From Echinicola soli (GTDB lineage: Bacteria > Bacteroidota > Bacteroidia > Cytophagales > Cyclobacteriaceae), in NCBI RefSeq assembly GCF_006575665.1, contig NZ_CP041253.1, positions 1,059,501-1,123,500 of the forward strand: 64,000 bases of DNA. The letters run 5' to 3'. This document shows, one piece after another, positions 44,564 through 54,007 of this stretch; positions within the stretch are counted from its first letter, which is position 1, and the number at the start of each line of letters is the position of its first letter. A model generated the notes under the pieces. That model saw only the letters and a list, made by a program, of their open reading frames with translations. It did not search any database and was not told the DNA's origin. A program made the position numbers and the translations under genes.

Positions 44564-45519
44564 GAATATTGATCACAGGTATCACCGGTCTGTTTGGCAG
44601 CTATCTGGCACGGGAATTTTGTGCAATAGGAGAAATCCACGGACTCAAACGACCAAGCAGTAGCACCAAGATCCTAGAGGACATTGAAGAACAAATCACT
44701 TGGCATGAAGGTGATATCAACGACTATCAGTCTTTGCAAAGAGCCTTTAAAGGCATGGATCTGATCATCCATGCGGCAGGTCTGGTATCCTTTTCCAAAA
44801 AAGATAAAAACCAACTGCTCAAAGTAAACTATGAAGGCACCACCAACGTGGTCAATGTCATGTTAGCGCTGGGTATAAAGCGTTTGGTCCACATCAGCTC
44901 AGTAGCTGCCTTGGGCAGAACTCCCGATCAGCAAACGGTAAATGAAAACCATAAATGGGTGGATTCGCCATGGAACACGCCTTACGCGATCTCCAAATAC
45001 CTAGGCGAACTGGAAGTATGGCGTGGTGTGCAGGAAGGACTGGAAGCCTTGGTGGTCAATCCCGCGGTGCTCCTTGCCCGCGAATCAGAAACACGCAGCA
45101 GTGCAGAAATCTATCGGTATGTGGCTGAAGGCAACCGGTTTTACCCAAAAGGAGACATCAACTTCATCGACATCAGGGATGCTGCCAGCATCACCTACCA
45201 ACTCTATCGAGACAATCAATGGGAGGAGCGTTTTATCCTCAGCAAAGGGAGTTTGTCCTTCCAGGCATTTTTTACCACCATGGCGGAGACAATGGACAGA
45301 CAGCCACCCAAAATTGCCGTCAATAATTTCATGATCACCCTGGCCACTACTTGGGGCCAGATCAAGCAGCTTTTTGGTCTCAAGCCGCTCCTGAACAAAC
45401 AAACAGCCATGGTCGCACAGCTGCCCATTACCTTTGACAATCAAAAAGTTAACAAACTCACTGGGTACCAATACCGCTCCCTGAAGGAAACCTTTCAGTG
45501 GGCAGTGAACAAAAAATGA
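44560..45519 (+). CDS. NAD-dependent epimerase/dehydratase (extended SDR)
   Basis: 319 residues. Rossmann motif GITGLFGSYLA (residues 7-17), HAAGLVSF (71-78), Ser114 in HISSVAALG, and the catalytic Tyr142/Lys146 in PYAISKYLGE. Close in pattern to dihydroflavonol-4-reductase-like and nucleotide-sugar epimerases; substrate not predictable. It overlaps the PHP phosphatase gene by 4 bp and ends the rfbC operon. Confidence 0.9.
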   Translation: MRILITGITGLFGSYLAREFCAIGEIHGLKRPSSSTKILEDIEEQITWHEGDINDYQSLQRAFKGMDLIIHAAGLVSFSKKDKNQLLKVNYEGTTNVVNVMLALGIKRLVHISSVAALGRTPDQQTVNENHKWVDSPWNTPYAISKYLGELEVWRGVQEGLEALVVNPAVLLARESETRSSAEIYRYVAEGNRFYPKGDINFIDIRDAASITYQLYRDNQWEERFILSKGSLSFQAFFTTMAETMDRQPPKIAVNNFMITLATTWGQIKQLFGLKPLLNKQTAMVAQLPITFDNQKVNKLTGYQYRSLKETFQWAVNKK

Positions 45520-45641
45520 AGGGTTTTCGTTAACCCCAAAACAATTATAGGAATTCCAAAAGGTCCTAAAAATAATTTGATATAGGCATTTGAGCTACCG
45601 ATTAATTTGGTATCTTAAAATATAAATTCAACCCGACACAT

Positions 45642-47048
45642 ATGACTGGAGATTTTGATCACAACAGGGAAGAAGAGCGGGCATTGATAGAGCGGTTTGA
45701 GAACTCCCTAAAAGCCAACTTGGATCTTTTCTTTGATGAAGAAGAGTTGGAGGATATTATCCGGTACTATTTTGACACTCAGAAATTTAAAAAGTCCCTC
45801 AAGGCAAGTAAAATTGCACTGGAGCGTTTCCCCTTTTCCATAGAAATCAAATTGATGTACGGGCAGTGCTTGATCTTCAATGATGAACTGGAAGAAGGCC
45901 TGGAAGTGCTGGAAAACATCAACAACCTTTCGCCAAACAATGAAGAGATCATCCTCGCCCTTTCCAATGGCCTGCTCCTAAATGGCAGCATAAGAGAGGC
46001 CATCCAAATACTTGAAGACTTCCTCCCCTTGGCAGAGGATAAGGCGGAAATCTATTATTCGCTGGGCAATTTCTATCGTGCGGAAAACAATATTGAAAAA
46101 GCCATCTTACACTATAAAAATGCCGTAAAGCTAAAAATCAACCACGAAGACGCCCTGTTTCAGCTGGCCATGATTACAGAAGAGGAAGGCTCCTTTGATG
46201 AGATCCTCCAGTTTTATCAGGAGTTTATCGATCAGGATCCATACAGTGCAGAGGCCTGGTATAACCTTGGCGTGGTGTACAATCGTCTGGGGCGCTATGA
46301 AGAGGCCATCAATGCCTACGATTATGCGTTGATCATCGATGACAGCTTTGCATCTGCATATTTCAACATGGGCAATGCCCTGATGAACACACAGCAGTAC
46401 GAAAAAGCCACCGAGGCTTACTTGAATACCATCAACAGTGAAGGAGCCAATTCAGAAAACTGTTGCTATTTGGCAGCGGCCTTTGAGAAGCTGGATCAAA
46501 TGGACAAAGCCTTTACCTATTTCAAAAAATCGGCAAAACTGGATCCTGAATACGATGATGCATGGTTTGGGCTGGGCATGTGTATGTTAAAAAAGGATAA
46601 ATTTTTTGAAGCGATACACTACTTCAAAAAAGCCCTGAAACTCTCCAGCGTCAATGCCAACTACTGGGTGGGACTGGCCGATGCCGAATACCACCTCGGA
46701 AACCTTCAGGCAAGTTCGGAAGCTTACGAAGAAGCCATCAACCTGGAACCCGGCCTGATGGAGACCTATGTAAACCTTTCCATTATCTATTTTGACCAAA
46801 ACCGATTTGAGGAAGCCATCGATGTGCTGAAGGAAGGAATCGATGAGCTGCCTGAGGATGCGGAGCTTTATTATCGACTCGTAGTTTATCTTATTAAGAC
46901 AGGTAAATACAAGGAAGCCTTTTCATATTTAGAAAATGCATTAACTTTGGATTTTGAAAGACATGAAATTCTATATGAGCTGATGCCCGAAGTAAAGCAT
47001 CAAAAGGCCATATACAAGATCATCGCTCAATACAAAGAAGGATTATAA
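45642..47048 (+). CDS. Tetratricopeptide-repeat protein
   Basis: 468 residues with no signal peptide, made mainly of 34-residue TPR units from about residue 40 to the end (for example AEAWYNLGVVYNRLGRYEEA, ASAYFNMGNALMNTQQYEKA, AELYYRLVVYLIKTGKYKEA). Roughly ten repeats are visible. Such proteins are scaffolds for protein contacts; no enzyme domain is attached. It is followed by the phosphosulfolactate synthase gene after 31 bp and is probably co-transcribed. The link between the two is unknown. Confidence 0.88.
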   Translation: MTGDFDHNREEERALIERFENSLKANLDLFFDEEELEDIIRYYFDTQKFKKSLKASKIALERFPFSIEIKLMYGQCLIFNDELEEGLEVLENINNLSPNNEEIILALSNGLLLNGSIREAIQILEDFLPLAEDKAEIYYSLGNFYRAENNIEKAILHYKNAVKLKINHEDALFQLAMITEEEGSFDEILQFYQEFIDQDPYSAEAWYNLGVVYNRLGRYEEAINAYDYALIIDDSFASAYFNMGNALMNTQQYEKATEAYLNTINSEGANSENCCYLAAAFEKLDQMDKAFTYFKKSAKLDPEYDDAWFGLGMCMLKKDKFFEAIHYFKKALKLSSVNANYWVGLADAEYHLGNLQASSEAYEEAINLEPGLMETYVNLSIIYFDQNRFEEAIDVLKEGIDELPEDAELYYRLVVYLIKTGKYKEAFSYLENALTLDFERHEILYELMPEVKHQKAIYKIIAQYKEGL

Positions 47049-47079
47049 GCCGAGTACTATTTACCTAAAATTTTAGAGA

Positions 47080-47850
47080 ATGAATTACGTGCTGAAGAAC
47101 GTACCCGTACGTACTGAGAAACCACGAACTACCGGATACACAATGGCTATGGACAAAGGTCTTAGCCTAAGAGAAGTAGAAGACTTCATCGATTCCTGCG
47201 GAGATTATGTAGATATTGTAAAATTGGGATGGGCTACTTCCTATGTCACCAAAAACCTGAGCCAGAAACTTCAGATTTATAAAGATGCCGGTATACCTGT
47301 ATATTTGGGAGGCACGCTATTCGAAGCATTTGTGATCAGAGGGCAATTCGAAGATTACCAAAGAGTATTGGACAAGTTTGACCTTGCTTACGCGGAAGTT
47401 TCCGATGGATCGATCACACTGGATCATGATAAGAAGTGTGAATATATCCGCATCCTATCCAAGGATGTAACCGTACTTTCGGAAGTAGGCTCTAAGGATG
47501 CCGCTAAAATCATCCCTCCATACAAATGGATAGAGCAGATGCAGCAAGAACTGGATGCCGGTGCCTGGAAGGTGATCGGTGAATCCCGTGAAGCTGGTAA
47601 CGTAGGACTTTTCCGTGACTCCGGAGAAGTGAGACAGGGGCTTGTGGAAGAAATTCTGACCAAAATACCAGAGGAAAAAATCCTTTGGGAGGCTCCCCAA
47701 AAGGCTCAGCAAGTGTGGTTCATCAAACTACTCGGTGCCAATGTCAATCTAGGAAATATTGCACCAAATGAAATCATACCATTGGAGACGATCCGATTAG
47801 GGCTTAGGGGAGACACCTTTGATCATTTCCTCGATATGGCCAACGTATAG
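47080..47850 (+). CDS. Phosphosulfolactate synthase (ComA family)
   Basis: 256 residues, full length for the PSL synthase TIM barrel. Family features: TGYTMAMDKGLSLREVEDFI, YVDIVKLGWATSYV with the Lys, PVYLGGTLFEAF, DGSITL, and a glycine-rich GESREAGNVGLF near residue 173. The enzyme adds sulfite to phosphoenolpyruvate to give (2R)-phospho-3-sulfolactate. In methanogens this feeds coenzyme M; in Cytophagales, which lack coenzyme M, it more likely supplies sulfolactate or cysteate for sulfonolipids (capnine type). The latter is inference. A terminator follows. Confidence 0.9.
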   Translation: MNYVLKNVPVRTEKPRTTGYTMAMDKGLSLREVEDFIDSCGDYVDIVKLGWATSYVTKNLSQKLQIYKDAGIPVYLGGTLFEAFVIRGQFEDYQRVLDKFDLAYAEVSDGSITLDHDKKCEYIRILSKDVTVLSEVGSKDAAKIIPPYKWIEQMQQELDAGAWKVIGESREAGNVGLFRDSGEVRQGLVEEILTKIPEEKILWEAPQKAQQVWFIKLLGANVNLGNIAPNEIIPLETIRLGLRGDTFDHFLDMANV

Positions 47851-47861
47851 AATTAATCTTG

Positions 47862-47885
47862 GCGACTGTAGCATACTGCAGTCGC
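47862..47885 (+). terminator. Intrinsic terminator after the phosphosulfolactate synthase gene
   Basis: GCGACTG (47862-47868) and CAGTCGC (47879-47885), loop of 10 nt, followed by TTTCTTTT. Confidence 0.85.
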
Positions 47886-47902
47886 TTTCTTTTAATTAAT
47901 AC

Positions 47903-48838
47903 ATGAGACACACCAAACATTACCTCCTGACGTTCCTGAAAGGGATGGGCATGGGTGCGGCAGATATTGTACCGGGCGTTTCCGGTGGGACCATTGCCCT
48001 GATTACCGGCATTTACGAGACATTGCTGGATAGCATCAAGTCGATCGATTTGGATGCGCTAAAGCTATTGGTCCGCTTTCAGCTGAGTGCCCTTTGGAAG
48101 CATATCAATGGTAGCTTTTTGGTGGCCTTGCTCTTGGGAATATTTACCAGTATCTTTACGCTCTCAAAGCTGATCACCTATTTGATGGATGAACACCCCA
48201 TCCCGCTGTGGTCATTCTTTTGTGGACTGATCATTATCAGCTCTGTGCTGATCTTAAGGGACATCAAACGGTGGAATATCATGGTCATTTTGGCCATCCC
48301 TGTAGGTGCTTTGGTGGCTTATTGGGTGACAGGACTCAATCCCGTGGAATCACCCAATACGCTGTATTTTACCTTTATTGCTGGAGCCATTGCCATATGT
48401 GCGATGATCCTCCCGGGAATTTCTGGCAGCTTTTTGCTGTTGATATTGGGTAAATACGAAGCCATCCTTACAGCAGTGAACGAAAAGGACTTCCTGACCT
48501 TAGGAATATTTGCAGTGGGATGCTTGGTCGGACTGTTGTCTTTCTCAAGACTGATCAGTTGGCTGCTGAAAAACCACCATGCAGTGACCATTGCAGTGCT
48601 TTCGGGCTTTATGCTCGGATCAATCAATAAGATCTGGCCATGGAAAAAAGTAGTAAGCTTTAGGATTTCCAGCAGCGGGGAGCAAAAGCCCTTCATCACT
48701 GAAAACCTATTGCCCAACCATTACCTGGCAGAAACGGGCAGTGAGCCAATGTTCTTTATTGGTCTTTTGGCTTTTCTGTTTGGCATTCTGCTCGTCATTG
48801 GATTGGAGAGAATGGCATTTTATTTAAAAAAGAAATGA
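47903..48838 (+). CDS. DUF368 family polyprenyl-phosphate transporter (PopT-like)
   Basis: 311 residues with about eight to nine transmembrane helices in two inverted repeats. The DUF368 signature GMGMGAADIVPGVSGGTIAL is at residues ~16-35 (split GMGMGAADIVPG / VSGGTIAL), and its repeat ICAMILPGISGSFLLLILGKYE lies near 170. Members of this family were shown to recycle undecaprenyl phosphate across the membrane for wall and surface-polymer synthesis. The stop codon overlaps the aroE start by 4 bp. Confidence 0.92.
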   Translation: MRHTKHYLLTFLKGMGMGAADIVPGVSGGTIALITGIYETLLDSIKSIDLDALKLLVRFQLSALWKHINGSFLVALLLGIFTSIFTLSKLITYLMDEHPIPLWSFFCGLIIISSVLILRDIKRWNIMVILAIPVGALVAYWVTGLNPVESPNTLYFTFIAGAIAICAMILPGISGSFLLLILGKYEAILTAVNEKDFLTLGIFAVGCLVGLLSFSRLISWLLKNHHAVTIAVLSGFMLGSINKIWPWKKVVSFRISSSGEQKPFITENLLPNHYLAETGSEPMFFIGLLAFLFGILLVIGLERMAFYLKKK

Positions 48839-49575
48839 GAAAATTCGGACTTATCGGTTATCCTTTAAAACACTCATTCTCCGGAAAATACTTTGCGGAG
48901 AAGTTTGAGCGTGAAGGCATTCATGACTGTCAGTACGACTTATATGAAATTGATACCATCAGCAAATTCCCGGAATTGATCAAAAACAATCCGGAGCTGG
49001 AAGGTGTCAATGTCACCATTCCTTATAAAGAACAAGTTATTCCTTATCTCGATGAACTGGAGCCGGGCTGTAAAGCAATCGGTGCCGTTAATTGCATCAA
49101 GGCCAAAGAAGGCAAACTCATCGGATACAATACAGACTACATCGGCTTCAAAGCATCGCTGGATGCATGGCTGGAAGGCCAGCGTCCAAAAGCCCTGATC
49201 CTAGGCACAGGTGGCGCGTCCAAGGCCGTAAAACAGGCCCTTGAAGCCCTTGAGATGCCCTATCTCATGGTGTCCCGAAATGCCAATGGCCAAAAAGGGC
49301 AAATCACTTATGATGACCTCATCAAAAACGAACAATACCTTCAAGAATACTTTTTGATCGTCAACACCACCCCATTGGGAACATTCCCCAACACGGAAGA
49401 AATGCCTGATATTCCGGTCAGCCAGATCGGAAGCGAACACAAGGTGTATGACTTGGTTTACAATCCAGAAAAAACTTTCTTAATGCGGTCCCTGGAGGCA
49501 CGTGGTGCAGTAGTAAAAAATGGTTTGGAAATGCTCCAACTTCAGGCAGAAGCTGCCTGGAAGATTTGGAACTAG
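48835..49575 (+). CDS. aroE: Shikimate dehydrogenase
   Basis: 246 residues. It reduces 3-dehydroshikimate to shikimate with NADPH in aromatic amino acid synthesis. Shikimate-binding GYPLKHSFSGKYF (8-20), catalytic Lys65 in VNVTIPYKEQV, NTDYIGF (~residue 100) with the catalytic Asp, and the NADP loop LGTGGASKAV. Shorter than E. coli AroE (272) but normal for Bacteroidota. Translationally coupled to the DUF368 gene. Confidence 0.95.
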   Translation: MRKFGLIGYPLKHSFSGKYFAEKFEREGIHDCQYDLYEIDTISKFPELIKNNPELEGVNVTIPYKEQVIPYLDELEPGCKAIGAVNCIKAKEGKLIGYNTDYIGFKASLDAWLEGQRPKALILGTGGASKAVKQALEALEMPYLMVSRNANGQKGQITYDDLIKNEQYLQEYFLIVNTTPLGTFPNTEEMPDIPVSQIGSEHKVYDLVYNPEKTFLMRSLEARGAVVKNGLEMLQLQAEAAWKIWN

Positions 49576-49713
49576 ATAGAAGGTTAGAGGCCATTGCAAC
49601 TGGGATCATGAACTGGTGGTACCAGGCCGCTGAAGCACATACATTCGAATATGAAGTCTGTCCTTCAGCCCTATGGGTCCCAAAGTACTGAGTCCACTTC
49701 CTGTCTAGAGAAT

Positions 49714-49769
49714 AAGGTAGTTTGGAGATAGTGTCACCCCGTGGCATCCTACCCGCCACAAACTACCTT
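49714..49769 (+). promoter_or_regulatory. Stable hairpin in the leader of the PLP decarboxylase gene
   Basis: AAGGTAGTTTG (49714-49724) pairs perfectly with CAAACTACCTT (49759-49769); the 34-nt interior folds further (TGTCAC with GTGGCA). It ends 38 bp before the ATG, so it may be a regulatory leader, or a palindromic repeat that happens to lie there. Confidence 0.55.
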
Positions 49770-49807
49770 GTAACATTCTAACCATTCAAAACTTACAACA
49801 TCAAACC

Positions 49808-51058
49808 ATGTTCTGGAAAAAATTATCGCACGAAGAAGTAAAAAAAGCCGTATTTGAGGCATTAGATCAAAATCATAACTATAGAGGAGAATATCCTGCA
49901 CTCGGTGTGCCGGGGACTTATTTGGACACGACGGAATTCTATCATGACGCACCGTTTCTGAAAGATGCGCCTTTCATGTCTGTCATGGTCCGAAACCCCA
50001 ACCATATCGGGATCCACACCTTGAGTGAGGAATCTGTACTTGACCTGTTTCAGGGCACCCAAAAAATCGAGCGGGAGCTGATCAACTTGGTAGCTGAGGA
50101 AGTCTTTACCGGGGAAAAAGGCCAACAGGATGGCTATGTGGCCACAGGAGGTACGGAAGCCAATATCCAGGCCATGTGGGTCTACCGTAATTTCTTCAAA
50201 GCAGAATTCGGTGCCAAGACAGAAGAAATCGCCGTGGTATACTCCAGCGATTCACACTATTCCATGCCCAAAGGTGCCAACCTGCTCAACCTCCACAATA
50301 TCATCCTGGATGTGGATGAGGAGACGCGCCAGATTACCCAAGAGTCCCTGGAAAACAGTATCGCTGAAGCAAAGGAAAATGGCATTAACTATTTCATCGT
50401 CATTTCCAACCTCTCCACGACCATGTTTGGTTCCGTGGATGATGTCAACCGCCTGGGCGATTTCTTCACCAATGCCAATGTGACGTTCAGAATTCACGTG
50501 GACGCCGCCTATGGGGGGTTTATCTATCCCTTTACTGATGAAGAAAGTGCTTATACGTTTAAAAATCCATATATCACTTCATTTGCCAGTGATGGCCATA
50601 AAATGCTCCAAACGCCGTATGGCACAGGGCTGTTTTTGATCCGGAAGGGGTATATCCATCACGTGTGCACGGAGGAAGCTCAGTACATTCCCGGGAAGGA
50701 CTACACGCTATGTGGGTCCAGGTCAGGAGCCAATGCCGTGTCCATGTGGATGATCCTAAAAATCCACGGTTCTGAAGGATGGAAATATAAAATGGCCTCG
50801 CTCTGTGACCGTACCGAAAGGATCTGTACCAGACTGGACCGGATGGGCGTGAAATACTTCCGAAACCCGCACTTGAACATCATTACCATCAAATCTGAAT
50901 TTGTGTCGCCTAGAATAGCCAAGAAGTACAATCTCGTGGCGGACAGCTATGAGTTTACCCCAAAGTGGTATAAAATCGTAGTCATGCACCACGTTAGGCA
51001 AGGTATCTTGGACAGCTTCCTGATGGACCTGGAAGGGGAATTGGTAAGCAAAAACTAA
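49808..51058 (+). CDS. Group II PLP-dependent decarboxylase (glutamate/aromatic type)
   Basis: 416 residues. PLP site: GYVATGGTEANIQAMW (~residue 112) for the phosphate, HVDAAYGGF for the ring Asp, and Lys265 in SDGHKML for the Schiff base. It is shorter than GadB (466) and lacks its calmodulin-like tail; closest in pattern to MfnA/histidine decarboxylase-like members. The substrate may be an acidic or aromatic amino acid; sequence alone does not decide. A phosphosulfolactate synthase gene lies ~2 kb upstream on the same strand, so cysteate (3-sulfoalanine) is a possible substrate, but this is speculative. Confidence 0.88.
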   Translation: MFWKKLSHEEVKKAVFEALDQNHNYRGEYPALGVPGTYLDTTEFYHDAPFLKDAPFMSVMVRNPNHIGIHTLSEESVLDLFQGTQKIERELINLVAEEVFTGEKGQQDGYVATGGTEANIQAMWVYRNFFKAEFGAKTEEIAVVYSSDSHYSMPKGANLLNLHNIILDVDEETRQITQESLENSIAEAKENGINYFIVISNLSTTMFGSVDDVNRLGDFFTNANVTFRIHVDAAYGGFIYPFTDEESAYTFKNPYITSFASDGHKMLQTPYGTGLFLIRKGYIHHVCTEEAQYIPGKDYTLCGSRSGANAVSMWMILKIHGSEGWKYKMASLCDRTERICTRLDRMGVKYFRNPHLNIITIKSEFVSPRIAKKYNLVADSYEFTPKWYKIVVMHHVRQGILDSFLMDLEGELVSKN

Positions 51059-51072
51059 CCAATAACAGTATC

Positions 51073-51165
51073 AAAAGTCGTCATCGCGATAAGGAGGAAG
51101 CAATTTCGTATAATTTAAATAAGATTGCTTCACACCGCTGCTCTCCGTTCGCGATGACGGCTTTT
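51073..51165. repeat. Palindromic intergenic element acting as a shared terminator
   Basis: Outer arms AAAAGTCGTCATCGCGA (51073-51089) and TCGCGATGACGGCTTTT (51149-51165) pair with one mismatch; inner arms GAAGCAAT and ATTGCTTC pair as well. A T run follows. It lies between two convergent genes and belongs to the 'cattgcgaa' repeat family. Confidence 0.85.
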
Positions 51166-51226
51166 TTATGCTCATTATAAGTTGAGCTCAGTTTATGAGG
51201 GAACACTTATCCTATAATCTCTCCAG

Positions 51227-54007
51227 TTACCTGAAGTCAAACCATAAGGTGATCGGATAGTCCCGGTCACCATGATGGCTCACGATCCTTCGATCATAAG
51301 ACGATGGCCCCATGTCCTTTGCGGAGTGGAACTTGGTGCCAATTGCAGGGATCTTATAAAGGAAAGATAAATCGCCCTCCGGAAAAGGCACTCTCAAGCC
51401 ATCTGTGATGTAAGGAGATTCTGCCGGTGTAAACAGTCGGAAAAACAATCCAGGGCTCTCTGTGTAGACACTGAAATCTCCACTATCAGTACTTAACCGG
51501 TAAGCAAACATATCGGCATGATAGCCTTTAAATTCTGGATATTCCAACTTGCCCAATGAGCTGTATCCTGTGACCGTATTGTTATAATCCTTTTGCCACG
51601 CTCCAAACCGGGCTCCTCTAAGACGGTTTTGCCAGACGCGGTATGGGCCATCACCGAGCCATTGGATTCCTGCTACCTGCTCTTCGGGAAAGTCGAAATG
51701 GATGCCGACATACGGTTTTCCACTTTGACTCCTGTCTGGTGCAGCTGCCTCCACCTTGAGTAATCCATTCTGGTACAGCGTCCATTTTATGGAAGAAGGA
51801 TATTGCTCGTATTCGACCTCTATATGATAATTTCCCTGCTCATCCTGGTGAACATGAGTTGCTTTTGAGCTGACTTCATTTATAAAAACCGGCCCTGAAA
51901 AAGGTATCACCTGACCATTCCTTTCCACTTTTTCCAAGGCATAATCTGCGTCAAAGTAAACCTTGACATTACCCATCTGAAATGTTCGCGTCCCCTGCTC
52001 AATGTGGATTGGCTCTCCAGCATCAGTATGCTCTGCCAGCTGCTTAAAAGTAAATTCAGCAGGGGATGGGATCGGCCAGGACCAGGTGTTGATCAGTCTT
52101 CCGGATTTATCTTTTACCGCCACTTCTAACCAGTCCTTGCTACCAAAATCCTCAGGAAGCTCCAATGATACTTGAGAGTGCTCTCCTGGTAAGATACTTT
52201 TAAGCGTGACCTCACCGCTTTCAGATTCCTGTCCTTCCCAATTCGTCAAGGTTTTGAGCCTCCAGCATAGCTGCATCCCTTCCAAATCCGTGTACAAGTA
52301 GTGATTCTCAAGGATGAGTTTACCGTCAAAGTGGGCATTCACCACCATGGGCTTGACCTGAACGGGTGACCAAATATCCCTGATGGTATAAAAGCTTCCT
52401 TCTTTCTCACGATAGGAGCCGACAATGCCGTCAGGAGCATGGTTACCATCGGCATCCAAGCTGTCTGAGCGGTCAGTTCTGACGACTGCCTCATCGGCGA
52501 AGACCCACAGAAACCCTCCTGCCGCACGGGGATTTTTCATATAATCCGTCCAATAATCATCTAAGTTAGCGCCATGACCACCATCATATAACCCATGGAG
52601 CATTTCAGTGGGCATAAAGATATTTTGCCCGTTGGAGAGGCGATTGATACCATCCTTGTAGATGGGGTAATGGAAGGTATCGACGCCGTTTCGGTTGAGC
52701 CAGGGATAGATGACGGGCCGTTTTTGGATATCCCATCGATGAAACCATTTCTCGTTGGCAAAATCCCAACCTCCTTCGTTACCATGGTCCCAGACAATGA
52801 CCGCTGGATGGTTTTCATCCTTGAGAATGGTTTCTTTGATCACCTTGGGCCCAACAATGGTGTCATAGCCATCTTGCCAGCCCGTAACTTCGTCCAGGAC
52901 AAACAGCCCCAAGGAATCACACAAATCCAAAAATGCCTCATCAGGAGGATAATGGCTCATTCTGACAGCATTCATGTTCATTTCCTTCATTAGCTGGATA
53001 TCTTCCAGGTGATTGGCATTGCTTAGCGCCCTTCCGGTGGTAGGAAAAAAAGAATGCCTGTTTACACCTTTAAAAACCACCTTGGTGCCATTGACATAGA
53101 TACCATCCTTATCCCTTAGCTCCACGGTACGGAAGCCTACTTTCTCAGACTGGATATAGACGGGTTTTTCATTGATCAAGAGCGTAAACGTAGCCTGATA
53201 TAAATGGGGATTTTCTGGGTTCCAGGTTTCCACTTTTCCAAAGTCATGCTTTACTATGGTGCTTTCACCCTGGAGCGATGCGGTAAACTCTCCCAATTCG
53301 GAATTGGCCTGAAGGTCTGTGATGCGGACATTTACATTGGCCTTTTCCAAAGGGATGTTGGTAGTCAATAGTGCTTCGAAGTTTCCCGAAGCTTTGGCAT
53401 CTATCGCAATTCTGGAAAAGTGGGCTTCAGGCAAAATCTCCAAATATACAGGCCGGAAGATCCCTCCAAAAATCCAAAAATCAGCTTGCCGCTCTGCCCT
53501 GTTCACTGATTCATTAGCGGAGTGTTTGGCCACTTTCACCTCCAACAGATTCTCCTGCCCAAACCGTACCAATTTGCTGATATCATACTTAAACTCATAA
53601 AATGCCCCTTGGTGTATTTCACCAGCCAATTGCCCATTGATTTTTACTTCCGTATCGGTCATGGAGCCTGCAAAGACAATATTGATGGTCTTGCCATCCC
53701 AGCTAGCTGGAACGGTAAAGGAATGCTTGTATTGCCCCGTTTCTTTGCCCAGTGTACGGTCTTTGCGGCTATGGTCATGTCCATAATTATAGATGCCAAA
53801 GCCATGCAGTTCCCAGTTGGAGGGGACAGGGATTTTTTGCCATTTTCCGGCTTTTCTTCCATTAGAAACCTTAAAATCCCAGTCCACAGCGCTGGCGGCA
53901 TCTTTTCCGGAAAGGTATATTCTTTGGTATTCTATGCGCTCTTGAGCTCCTGCGAAGGTGATTGAATATAAAATAGTGAGTGCAAGCAGTAATAATTTTG
54001 ATCTCAT
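51227..54007 (-). CDS. Secreted glycoside hydrolase family 2 (beta-galactosidase-like)
   Basis: 926 residues from the ATG at 54007 (MRSKLLLLALTI), chosen because a signal peptide starts there (cleavage after GAQ). Domain order follows GH2: sugar-binding jelly roll (~30-200), Ig-like domain (~205-310), then a TIM barrel (~320-610) with the acid/base Glu411 in VWDHGNEGGWD and a likely nucleophile Glu468 in MPTEMLHG; C-terminal beta domains follow (domain 5 resembles LacZ small-chain, ~690-926). It cleaves beta-linked sugars in the periplasm. The exact sugar is not clear; no SusCD genes are nearby. Confidence 0.9.
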   Translation of the reverse strand: MRSKLLLLALTILYSITFAGAQERIEYQRIYLSGKDAASAVDWDFKVSNGRKAGKWQKIPVPSNWELHGFGIYNYGHDHSRKDRTLGKETGQYKHSFTVPASWDGKTINIVFAGSMTDTEVKINGQLAGEIHQGAFYEFKYDISKLVRFGQENLLEVKVAKHSANESVNRAERQADFWIFGGIFRPVYLEILPEAHFSRIAIDAKASGNFEALLTTNIPLEKANVNVRITDLQANSELGEFTASLQGESTIVKHDFGKVETWNPENPHLYQATFTLLINEKPVYIQSEKVGFRTVELRDKDGIYVNGTKVVFKGVNRHSFFPTTGRALSNANHLEDIQLMKEMNMNAVRMSHYPPDEAFLDLCDSLGLFVLDEVTGWQDGYDTIVGPKVIKETILKDENHPAVIVWDHGNEGGWDFANEKWFHRWDIQKRPVIYPWLNRNGVDTFHYPIYKDGINRLSNGQNIFMPTEMLHGLYDGGHGANLDDYWTDYMKNPRAAGGFLWVFADEAVVRTDRSDSLDADGNHAPDGIVGSYREKEGSFYTIRDIWSPVQVKPMVVNAHFDGKLILENHYLYTDLEGMQLCWRLKTLTNWEGQESESGEVTLKSILPGEHSQVSLELPEDFGSKDWLEVAVKDKSGRLINTWSWPIPSPAEFTFKQLAEHTDAGEPIHIEQGTRTFQMGNVKVYFDADYALEKVERNGQVIPFSGPVFINEVSSKATHVHQDEQGNYHIEVEYEQYPSSIKWTLYQNGLLKVEAAAPDRSQSGKPYVGIHFDFPEEQVAGIQWLGDGPYRVWQNRLRGARFGAWQKDYNNTVTGYSSLGKLEYPEFKGYHADMFAYRLSTDSGDFSVYTESPGLFFRLFTPAESPYITDGLRVPFPEGDLSFLYKIPAIGTKFHSAKDMGPSSYDRRIVSHHGDRDYPITLWFDFR

